A DNA stretch of 64,000 nt from contig CAMNFR010000003.1 of the NCBI GenBank assembly GCA_946537305.1, positions 1 to 64,000 of the forward strand, read 5' to 3'. How positions within the stretch are numbered: position 1 is the first letter of the stretch; every line of letters starts with the position of its first letter. Positions 17,701 through 24,363 of this stretch are shown here, piece after piece. Position numbers and translations under genes: made by a program. The notes under the pieces are model-generated. The model ran no database searches. It was not told the DNA's origin and saw only the letters and a program-made list of their open reading frames with translations. The DNA is from an uncultured Lachnospiraceae bacterium (lineage in GTDB: Bacteria > Bacillota > Clostridia > Lachnospirales > Lachnospiraceae).

Positions 17701-17980
17701 ATATAGTTCAGAAGAAAGGGTTTTCGATTCGGTTGGAAATCTGCTGGAGGAAAGATTTCTGGATATTGATGGCAACCTGTGTATGACTGCTATAGGCTAT
17801 GCTTGTGTGAAAAGAAGTTATGATGAAAATGCAAGAATTGTTTTAGAATCATACTGGGATGAAAAGATGGAGCCGGTCAACAATTTGGAAGGTTTTCATG
17901 AATTACACTTTCAATATGATACAGATGGTACTCTTAAGGAATCGGTCAAAATGACTGTTGAAGGAACCGTTATTCCCTAA
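14774..17980 (+). CDS. O-antigen ligase/polymerase-like membrane protein fused to nine 32-residue YD-like repeats
   Basis: The protein has 1068 residues. About 12 hydrophobic segments fill residues ~15-430, with a further pair near ~465 and ~520. The organisation, including KNAWLGLAFSLLVYTLF and the large loop before QYFTSWFEFGLISVV, fits Wzy/WaaL-type enzymes. These act on lipid-linked glycans at the outer membrane face. Residues ~530-764 are soluble and unrecognised. Residues 765-1052 are nine consecutive units of exactly 32 residues, resembling RHS/YD repeats (consensus around GYaxxxxxYDexgRv). Whether it polymerises or ligates is not decidable. A second Wzy-like protein lies at 30007. Confidence 0.72.
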   Translation: MRLKENKKHNRDLFSMISMLYLPLVFLQTLLYMYHCAGNAVYIFMSQERARHIWYAGILVFSTPSVAMAGKRFLLWLGQGGERRLTARNTLLVIGIATSHLSTIGAWHRGAISLKELLLLVMYDLVLIATLENWTANREGVYRGIEILAVLLWLTAVYGIVEHFIYGEIPFLYSEAENSGRIISVFRNTIVAGSAWLIGFWLPFPTEKKWLQWAVKLTFVLAIFFTISKNAWLGLAFSLLVYTLFSFRNWDKKIVLTGLLMGLVGGVAAIAILLKSEYFQFIVRRFADFQTQGSVLARLQHIQDTWKYMTQETDFFHQLIGWGYATSWEFVENSPHCYGPTFRCIDNQYFTSWFEFGLISVVCLFLWGEKVVSQIRSDNKYIQGLAISVTAMLIPMATYDPFRWEIVMIFLIPMSGIVMSEKPLMIRREVMCGACVAGAVLISEATQAPVIIRVVRTTAQFMAESHGWDALLTEGVLWSGVIICTLGLMICCFRMGVTLKKHNLTNPQELVFLIRKLWIVSGISATLVVICHIEVLKAEKKYAPLLEKEREVMEILRDSANGKICVDQYPELYQRKFGHISGEIFRGDGVIRADETTVISESGKENRRLLNQGFLFLEMSEAHVLYTDDTHLIEALQNAGYHLTGYYNVARWLKLADGHTEEKMWKGEISLYNGNYSANVTFGDNNYSTENTKVYLTIWDKTHDQLSASGELTFDESVDHTIEFSVSDDMGYATVLNVESNYPVEIEIKQLVEYDVHNTFDYTDRLTKVEYYTTDGIKTLGPEKCFAERYSYNKRSDRVVIEYLDENDQLTISRMGCAVRKRKYDRYHRFIKEKYYGTDGEKVALASGEYGVKVKYNDKGLYAQTTYLGKDDSPVLSSLGYAQIRFFYDEWDRVIREEFYDEDLKPLKTVEKPAAQEYERDLDGRVVEKHLYAADGESFVTPEGWSAVKYHYSDSDTWDLATYFDADDKQVLLSWGYSSEERVFDSVGNLLEERFLDIDGNLCMTAIGYACVKRSYDENARIVLESYWDEKMEPVNNLEGFHELHFQYDTDGTLKESVKMTVEGTVIP
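17066..17929 (+). repeat. Nine tandem 96-bp-period units encoding a 32-residue repeat
   Basis: Aligning the translation gives nine units of exactly 32 residues. Conserved points are an Arg or hydrophobic start, Tyr/Phe at 7-8, Asp-Gly-like turns at 11-12, Gly-Tyr near 20-21 and Tyr-Asp near 28-29. DNA identity between units is low, so the array is old and was probably maintained by selection on protein structure. Confidence 0.8.
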
Positions 17981-18002
17981 GGGAGGGAGGACAACATTAT
18001 AA

Positions 18003-19964
18003 ATGGAAACGAAGAAAGAAAATCGATTTAAACCTGAACATTGGCAAGTAATAGCGATCTTACTGGTTATATATGATGTGGTAGCGGTAAACGCAGCATT
18101 TTTTATAGCACTTTGGTTTCGGTTTGACTGTGTTTTTTCCAACATACCGGCTAGATTTTTGAATCCATGGATCCAATTCATTCCTTTTAATACGATTATT
18201 TGTATTTTGGTTTTCTGGCGGATGAAATTGTATAATAGTGTTTGGCGTTATGCCAGCTATGCGGAGATGATTCGTATTATCGGGGCATCTGCGATTACTA
18301 TTGTGCTACATGCGATTTTAATTACGATCAGTCTGGGAACTATGCCCAGATCATATTTTGCGTTCGGAGGATTGCTTGAGTGTGTGCTAGTAGTTCTTAT
18401 TCGGTTCTCTTATCGTTTGGTTTTGTTCCTAAAACTAAACAGAAATGAAAAGAATTCTGTTAATCGAGTTATGCTGATCGGTGCGGGTGAAGCGGGTCAA
18501 ACTCTTTTGAGAGAACTTCGAGGAAGTAATAAGACACAGGACAGAGTTGTCTGCATAATAGATGACAATCCCAACAAGTGGAACAGATATATGGATAATG
18601 TTCCGGTTGTTGGTGGACGGGAAACAATTTTAAAGAACGTTGAAAAATATCGCGTCGATAAGATTTATCTGGCAATACCCAGTGCCTCGGCTGAACAAAG
18701 AAGAGATATATTGAGTATCTGCAATGAGACGCGTTGTGAATTGAAAAATTTGCCCGGCATGTATCAATTGATTCGAGGAGATATTACTGTCAATGAATTG
18801 AGAGATGTTTCAGTAGAAGACCTGCTGGGACGAGAACCCATATCAACAGATATGGAAGAGGTTTTTACATACATCAGTGGCAAGATAGTAATGGTTACTG
18901 GCGGGGGTGGGTCCATTGGCAGTGAGCTTTGCCGCCAGATTGCCAATCATGAACCTAAACAGCTGATCATTTTTGATATTTATGAAAACAGTGCTTATGA
19001 TATACAAAATGAACTGAAAGAAAAATATCCGGAACTAAATTTGGTTACATTAATAGGATCTGTTCGAGACAGCCGCAGGATGTTCCAGGTGTTTGAAGAG
19101 TATCATCCACAGATTGTTTATCACGCGGCTGCACACAAGCACGTTCCTCTTATGGAAGGTAGCCCCAATGAAGCCATAAAGAACAATACAATTGGAACAT
19201 ATAAAACAGCATATGCAGCAATGGTTCATGGATGTGAGCGATTTGTATTGATTTCCACTGACAAGGCTGTCAATCCGACAAATATAATGGGTGCAAGTAA
19301 ACGTTTATGCGAAATGGTTATACAGAGCTTTGATGCTAAAATCAAGGCAGGAAAGGCCAATGAACTACCACAGTTATTCACACATGTAGGTTTTGAGAAT
19401 GCTGACAAGGATGGCACAGGAAAGGTATTTCAGAGTGTAAAGACGGAATTTGTAGCAGTTCGATTTGGCAACGTGCTTGGGAGCAATGGGTCGGTTGTGC
19501 CGCTCTTTAAAAAAATGATTGAAAAGGGAGGACCAGTAAAGGTTACGCACCCGGATATTATTCGGTATTTCATGACTATTCCGGAAGCGGTTAGTCTGGT
19601 GCTGTTGGCAGGTACGTATGCTCATGGTGGCGAGATATTTGTTTTAGATATGGGCAGCCCGGTAAAAATAGATACTCTTGCCAGAAATTTGATCCGACTT
19701 TCGGGACTTCAACCGGATGTTGATATCAAAATTGAATATACAGGACTTCGTCCTGGAGAAAAACTCTATGAAGAAAAACTAATGGCAGAGGAAGGGCTTA
19801 AAAAGACGGATAATAAACTTATTCACATTGGATGTCCTATTCCGTTTGAAGTAGATGAATTCCTTGCCGGACTCCAGGATTTAATGCGGGCAGCCTATTC
19901 CAACAGAAAGGATATACGAGAAAAGGTAAAGCGGATGGTAGCGACCTATCATCCGGCACCGTAA
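18003..19964 (+). CDS. Membrane-anchored UDP-GlcNAc 4,6-dehydratase (PglF/WbpM/CapD type)
   Basis: The protein has 653 residues, typical of the long membrane-bound dehydratases. The N-terminal ~130 residues hold four membrane helices. A CoA-binding-like Rossmann domain follows (VMLIGAGEAGQTLLRELRG). The catalytic SDR domain starts at ~295 with MVTGGGGSIGSELCRQIANH. The active-site segment STDKAVNPTNIMGASKRLCE carries the Met-for-Tyr replacement characteristic of WbpM/PglF. It should convert UDP-GlcNAc to UDP-4-keto-6-deoxy-GlcNAc, feeding the aminotransferase immediately downstream. This fits a bacillosamine-like or 4-amino-4,6-dideoxy sugar. Confidence 0.9.
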   Translation: METKKENRFKPEHWQVIAILLVIYDVVAVNAAFFIALWFRFDCVFSNIPARFLNPWIQFIPFNTIICILVFWRMKLYNSVWRYASYAEMIRIIGASAITIVLHAILITISLGTMPRSYFAFGGLLECVLVVLIRFSYRLVLFLKLNRNEKNSVNRVMLIGAGEAGQTLLRELRGSNKTQDRVVCIIDDNPNKWNRYMDNVPVVGGRETILKNVEKYRVDKIYLAIPSASAEQRRDILSICNETRCELKNLPGMYQLIRGDITVNELRDVSVEDLLGREPISTDMEEVFTYISGKIVMVTGGGGSIGSELCRQIANHEPKQLIIFDIYENSAYDIQNELKEKYPELNLVTLIGSVRDSRRMFQVFEEYHPQIVYHAAAHKHVPLMEGSPNEAIKNNTIGTYKTAYAAMVHGCERFVLISTDKAVNPTNIMGASKRLCEMVIQSFDAKIKAGKANELPQLFTHVGFENADKDGTGKVFQSVKTEFVAVRFGNVLGSNGSVVPLFKKMIEKGGPVKVTHPDIIRYFMTIPEAVSLVLLAGTYAHGGEIFVLDMGSPVKIDTLARNLIRLSGLQPDVDIKIEYTGLRPGEKLYEEKLMAEEGLKKTDNKLIHIGCPIPFEVDEFLAGLQDLMRAAYSNRKDIREKVKRMVATYHPAP

Positions 19965-20019
19965 CTATACAAAAGTCAAAGAGTTAAAAACATTGGTGAA
20001 TAATTAAGGAAAGGAAAGT

Positions 20020-20070
20020 ATGATATCCACATCCGGAATAATCATGCGTGTAAAAAAATGGCATTTATAA
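20020..20070 (+). CDS. Short leader ORF (16 codons) overlapping the aminotransferase start
   Basis: ATG 20020 has a strong AAGGAAAGG SD and encodes MISTSGIIMRVKKWHL before TAA 20068-20070. The aminotransferase ATG at 20058 has no nearby SD and lies inside this ORF in the -1 frame. The overlap contains A_AAA_AAA (20052-20058), so a -1 slip would join the two frames. The ORF may couple translation, be the true N-terminus via frameshifting, or reflect a homopolymer indel. It is too short for the ORF track. Confidence 0.45.
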   Translation: MISTSGIIMRVKKWHL

Positions 20071-21359
20071 AGAGCAGAGAAATTAAACCGTTTGAATCTA
20101 AAATCTGGCTTAGCAGTCCTACAATGTATCCTGAATCCAGAGATTATATGATGGAAGCATATGATACTAATTGGATGAGTACTGTTGGAAAGAATATTAA
20201 TGAAATTGAAGGGCAGATAGCGGAATACGTTGGCGTGAAATATGCTGTAGCACTTAGTGCAGGAACAGCAGCTCTGCATCTTGCCACAAAGCTTGCCGGA
20301 GAGAAGATTTACGGACAGCCGAGACCGAATAAAGGAACTCTGGATCAGAAAATCGTGTTGTGTAGCGATATGACATTTGACGCTACAATTAATGCGGTAG
20401 CATATGAAGATGGCGAAGCTGTTTTTATCGACACAGAATATGATACCTGGAATATGGATCCCGCAGCGTTAGAAAAGGCGTTCGAGGTATATCCGGAAGC
20501 AAAGATTGTGGTCATTGCACATCTATACGGAACGCCGGCTAAAATGCAGGAAATCAAAGATATATGCGACCGACACGGCGCTTTAATTGTCGAGGATGCT
20601 GCAGAAAGCCTCGGTGCTCAGTATAAGCTGAACGGACAGTGGGTAGAGACAGGTGCTCTCGGTGACTACAATTGTATATCTTTCAACGGAAATAAAATAA
20701 TAACGGGATCCAGTGGAGGGATGTTTTTGACGAACTCTAAAGAGGATGCCGAAAAAGTCAAGAAATGGAGCACCCAATCCCGCGAGGATGCGCCGTGGTA
20801 TCAGCATGAAGAAATCGGTTATAATTACCGCATGAGTAATGTGATTGCAGGTGTAATTCGAGGGCAGCTGCCATATTTACAGAAGCATATTGATGAGAAG
20901 AAGGCTATATATGAACGTTATAAGGAGGGGCTGAAGGGACTTCCGGTTAGCATGAATCCGTATGATGCAGAAAACACCAGACCAAACTTCTGGCTCAGCT
21001 GCATGATCATAGATGAGGATGCTATGTGTAAACAGGTTAGAGATGACAAAAATGCACTCTATATTCCGGAGCCTGGGAAATCCTGCCCGACAGAAATTCT
21101 GGAGACTATATCGCTGCTCAATGCAGAGGGCAGACCGATTTGGAAGCCGATGCATATGCAGCCAATTTATCGGAATCATGCCTTCATTACAGCAAGAGGA
21201 AACGGAAGAGCCAGAAGCAATGCTTATATTAAGGAGAGCGGGCTTGTAGATGTTGGGGCAGATATTTTTGACAGAGGACTTTGTCTTCCCAGTGATAATA
21301 AAATGACACCGGAACAGCAGGATATGATTATTGATGTCATTAGGCATTGTTTCGAATAA
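20058..21359 (+). CDS. DegT/DnrJ/EryC1/StrS-type sugar aminotransferase (PglE-like)
   Basis: The protein has 433 residues with the full family pattern: WLSSPTM and DTNWMSTVG near the start, LSAGTAALHLA, MTFDATINAV, HLYGTPAKM, VEDAAESLGA, and the PLP-lysine region SFNGNKIITGSSGG. It should transfer an amino group (usually from glutamate) onto the 4-keto sugar made by the preceding dehydratase, as PglE does. In-frame codons upstream of 20058 contain no start before the stop at 20001, and no SD precedes ATG 20058. Initiation therefore probably depends on the leader ORF at 20020. It sits 12 bases before the PglC-like transferase. Confidence 0.9.
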   Translation: MAFIKSREIKPFESKIWLSSPTMYPESRDYMMEAYDTNWMSTVGKNINEIEGQIAEYVGVKYAVALSAGTAALHLATKLAGEKIYGQPRPNKGTLDQKIVLCSDMTFDATINAVAYEDGEAVFIDTEYDTWNMDPAALEKAFEVYPEAKIVVIAHLYGTPAKMQEIKDICDRHGALIVEDAAESLGAQYKLNGQWVETGALGDYNCISFNGNKIITGSSGGMFLTNSKEDAEKVKKWSTQSREDAPWYQHEEIGYNYRMSNVIAGVIRGQLPYLQKHIDEKKAIYERYKEGLKGLPVSMNPYDAENTRPNFWLSCMIIDEDAMCKQVRDDKNALYIPEPGKSCPTEILETISLLNAEGRPIWKPMHMQPIYRNHAFITARGNGRARSNAYIKESGLVDVGADIFDRGLCLPSDNKMTPEQQDMIIDVIRHCFE

Positions 21360-21371
21360 GAAGGAAAAGGA

Positions 21372-22109
21372 ATGGGAAAGTTAAAGAAAACGGCACTATT
21401 AATTGGCGGCTTGTTAAGTGCAGCGACTGCTGTAGTAGCCATTCAAAATGTAATAGATGTTAACCATGAAGGACAGAAACACAAACAGGGTTTTTATGAA
21501 AAGTATGTAAAGCGTCCACTGGATTTCTTTCTGTCGGTTTTGGCGACAATTTTGCTGAGTCCGGTACTGGTTGCAACAGCGGTACTGGTCAGAGTCAGAC
21601 TGGGCACACCTGTTCTATTTACACAAGAAAGACCGGGTAAGGATGAAAAGATTTTTAAACTGATGAAGTTCAGAACCATGACTGATAAGAGAGATGAGAA
21701 CGGAGAATTGCTGCCAGATGCAGACAGACTTACAAAGCTCGGCTCTTTCTTGCGTGCGACATCAATCGATGAGCTGCCGGAACTGTTAAATATCGCAAAG
21801 GGAGACATGAGTATCATTGGACCGCGCCCTCTGCTGGTTCAGTACCTTCCATATTATAAAGCAGCAGAGAGACATCGTCATGACGTAAGACCAGGGCTGT
21901 CCGGGCTTGCCCAGGTAAATGGGAGAAATCTGGTTGATTGGGATCAACGCTTAGCATATGATGTTCAGTACGTAAGCGATATTACGTTCATAGGGGATGT
22001 AAAAATTGCACTGAAAACAATTAGAAAGGTCTTTGCAAGAGAGGATGTTGTCGTAAATACCGATACCGTAGAGACATTTCTTGATCAGGAAAGAGCTATT
22101 CATGAATAA
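21372..22109 (+). CDS. Small polyprenyl-phosphate sugar-phosphate transferase (PglC-like)
   Basis: This is a 245-residue monotopic-type phosphoglycosyltransferase, without the multi-helix N-terminus of the initiator at 5040. After a short leader with one hydrophobic segment come KRPLDFFLSVLATILLSP, TQERPGKDEKIFKLMKFRTM, IDELPELLNIAKGDMSIIGPRP and YDVQYV. PglC-type enzymes move a phospho-sugar, classically diNAc-bacillosamine-1-phosphate, to undecaprenyl phosphate. The preceding PglF-like and PglE-like genes support a 4-amino-6-deoxy sugar donor. No PglD-like acetyltransferase gene is adjacent. The gene overlaps the decarboxylase by 8 bases. Confidence 0.92.
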   Translation: MGKLKKTALLIGGLLSAATAVVAIQNVIDVNHEGQKHKQGFYEKYVKRPLDFFLSVLATILLSPVLVATAVLVRVRLGTPVLFTQERPGKDEKIFKLMKFRTMTDKRDENGELLPDADRLTKLGSFLRATSIDELPELLNIAKGDMSIIGPRPLLVQYLPYYKAAERHRHDVRPGLSGLAQVNGRNLVDWDQRLAYDVQYVSDITFIGDVKIALKTIRKVFAREDVVVNTDTVETFLDQERAIHE

Positions 22110-23277
22110 TTATCAATTTAAAACACCGTACTTCTTAATACATGAAAACCTGATTGCAGAGAATATTGCCGGATTCAGAAAAGCATTGGATGAACTATGG
22201 CCTGATTCTATAATTGCATACTCGGTAAAAACGAATTCTCTTCCATGGATTCTAAAATGGATGAATGAACATGGAGTATACGCAGAAGTTGTTTCTGACG
22301 AGGAATACCAGTTGGCATTGTTGTCAGGATATGCTACTAATAAGATTGTGTTTAATGGGCCAATAAAGACAAACGAATATTTAAAAAAGGCGTTTAAGGG
22401 TGGATCCATTGTTAATATCGATTCCCAGAATGAAATTGATTTTATAAAAAGCGAAAAACCGCTCATTAACGGTGCGGTGGGTGTACGTGTAAATATAGAT
22501 CCATCAATTTTTGATTCGAATGATATTGGTTATCAAGAAGATGGATTCCGTTTTGGATATTGTCCTGAAAATGGAGAGCTAAAAAAAGCACTGGAGACAA
22601 TTTTTCAAGCATACGGAAACATTTCCATTGGTTTACATCTACATGTGAATTCTGTTACGCGCTCTCTGAATGTATATAAATCAATTGCTACGTATGCGGC
22701 ACGTATAATTAAAGAATATAATATTGAACCTTCTTACATAGATATAGGGGGAGGTTTCTTTGGCGGAGTTCCCGGGAAAACAACGCCGCATGAATATATT
22801 GAAGCTATAAAAAATAGATTAGATTCATGTGTTGATATCTCGAAAACCAAGTTAATAATTGAACCGGGGTCAGCAGCAGTTGGTTCCGCTATTGATTTAC
22901 ATACTTCGGTTATAGATGTTAAGGATACAGCACGTGGTCGAATTGTGACCACAGATGGAAGTCGGATTTATATTGACCCTCTCTGGTTGAAAAAAAAATA
23001 TTTGTACTCGGTCAGTTCGACAAGAGGAGAACATCATCGTCAGGTTGTTTGTGGATACACGTGTATGGATCATGACAGGATTATGGTTATTGAAGATGAA
23101 CCGGAATTATTGGTTAATGATCATATCGTTTATCGGCGGGTAGGCAACTATACGGTGACTTTTGGGGGGCCTTTTATTAGACCATACCCGCCTGTTTATT
23201 GTGAAATGCAAGATGAAGTGAAACTGGTACGCAAACAAATGAGTGTTGAAGATTACTATAGAATGGAGACAGTATAA
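22102..23277 (+). CDS. PLP-dependent decarboxylase, fold type III (diaminopimelate/ornithine decarboxylase-like)
   Basis: ATG 22102 is preferred over the track's TTG 22081; it has an AGGAAAG SD and gives 391 residues. Fold-III landmarks are IIAYSVKTNS (PLP lysine), DIGGGFFGGVPG (phosphate loop), IIEPGSAAVGSAI, and the late CGYTCMDHDR segment, which corresponds to the active-site Cys-x-x-Asp region of DAP decarboxylases. The substrate is probably an amino acid with a distal amino or carboxyl group. Its place between a sugar transferase and an ATP-grasp ligase, rather than among lysine genes, suggests it makes or modifies an amino-acid substituent of the glycan. That role is inference. Confidence 0.8.
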   Translation: MNNYQFKTPYFLIHENLIAENIAGFRKALDELWPDSIIAYSVKTNSLPWILKWMNEHGVYAEVVSDEEYQLALLSGYATNKIVFNGPIKTNEYLKKAFKGGSIVNIDSQNEIDFIKSEKPLINGAVGVRVNIDPSIFDSNDIGYQEDGFRFGYCPENGELKKALETIFQAYGNISIGLHLHVNSVTRSLNVYKSIATYAARIIKEYNIEPSYIDIGGGFFGGVPGKTTPHEYIEAIKNRLDSCVDISKTKLIIEPGSAAVGSAIDLHTSVIDVKDTARGRIVTTDGSRIYIDPLWLKKKYLYSVSSTRGEHHRQVVCGYTCMDHDRIMVIEDEPELLVNDHIVYRRVGNYTVTFGGPFIRPYPPVYCEMQDEVKLVRKQMSVEDYYRMETV

Positions 23278-23279
23278 AA

Positions 23280-24278
23280 ATGAATTATTTAATGCTCAGT
23301 GTGGGACGACGCGGGGAATTGATGAAAGATTTCCGCAAATCTATGGAAAACGGATCTCATATAATAGCAACGGATAATAGTCCATTCGCTCCGGCACTAT
23401 ATTTTGCTGACAAACAGTATATTGTACCGCGAATTGATGCGCCGGAATACCTTGATATAATACTCAAAATATGTAAGGATGAAAATATTAATGCAGTCAC
23501 AACTTTTATAGATCCGGAGATTATGCTTCTGGCAGAGAATCGCGAAAAGTTCTCGGCAATCGGAGTAGAAGTGCTGGCGCCTTATGAGGATAGTGCCCGG
23601 ATATGTTTCGATAAGTATCAAATGTTTAAGCACTTGAAGGCCAATGGTGTTAAAACCGTTAAAACATGGGGTTCTTTTTCAGAGGTAAAGGACGCGATTG
23701 AGACGGGAGAAGTATCTTTTCCGGTTTTTGTAAAACCGCGGACCGGAAGTGGTAGCGTTGGCGCCAGACAAGTGGAGGATTTGGCGTCTTTGGAAGCCGC
23801 ATTTGAACATGATCCGGGGTTGATTGCGCAAGAACTAATGACAGGGGAGGGATGCTTCGATCTTGATGCAGATATATATGTAGATACAATAACACATAAA
23901 CCAGTTGCAATCTTTTCAAAAAAGAAAATATCGACTGTTATTGGCGGCGCGAACAAAACCATCTCCTTTAAAGACAAAAAGCTCTTTGCATTCATAGAGG
24001 AAGCGCTGACATTTTTTAAGTTTAACGGACCGATTGATGCAGATTTCTTCTTTAAAGATGGGGAGTATTATTTGTCTGAGGTAAATCCAAGATTTGGAGG
24101 GGCATATTTACACGCCTATGGAGCAGGGGTAGATTTCATCAAATTGATTGAAAACAATCTGCATGGTCAGGCAAATGAAAGCATCATTGGTCAATATGAT
24201 GAAGGCGTGGTTATGATGATGTATGACAGCGTAGTAATCGGAAGATCAGAGGCAGATTCTGTCATCCTGAAAGTATAA
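23280..24278 (+). CDS. ATP-grasp family ligase
   Basis: The 332-residue protein has an N-terminal pre-ATP-grasp Rossmann domain (MNYLMLSVGRRGELMKDF; IIATDNSPFAPALYFADK). The ATP-grasp core contains FPVFVKPRTGSGSVGARQV and the metal-binding YLSEVNPRFGG. The family forms amide or related bonds from a carboxylate and a nucleophile using ATP, via an acyl-phosphate. It follows the decarboxylase by two bases and probably acts on the same substrate. A likely role is joining an amino acid or amine to a sugar, for example the 4-amino group made by the PglE-like enzyme, but the substrate cannot be read from the sequence. Similar proteins are often labelled carbamoyl-phosphate-synthase-like. Confidence 0.82.
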   Translation: MNYLMLSVGRRGELMKDFRKSMENGSHIIATDNSPFAPALYFADKQYIVPRIDAPEYLDIILKICKDENINAVTTFIDPEIMLLAENREKFSAIGVEVLAPYEDSARICFDKYQMFKHLKANGVKTVKTWGSFSEVKDAIETGEVSFPVFVKPRTGSGSVGARQVEDLASLEAAFEHDPGLIAQELMTGEGCFDLDADIYVDTITHKPVAIFSKKKISTVIGGANKTISFKDKKLFAFIEEALTFFKFNGPIDADFFFKDGEYYLSEVNPRFGGAYLHAYGAGVDFIKLIENNLHGQANESIIGQYDEGVVMMMYDSVVIGRSEADSVILKV

Positions 24279-24363
24279 GGTATCTATTCCCAATATCGAG
24301 TTAAAGTATTGCACAATAAAAAGAGACGTTACATGCTTTGTCGGAGGAGAAGAAAGAAATCAA

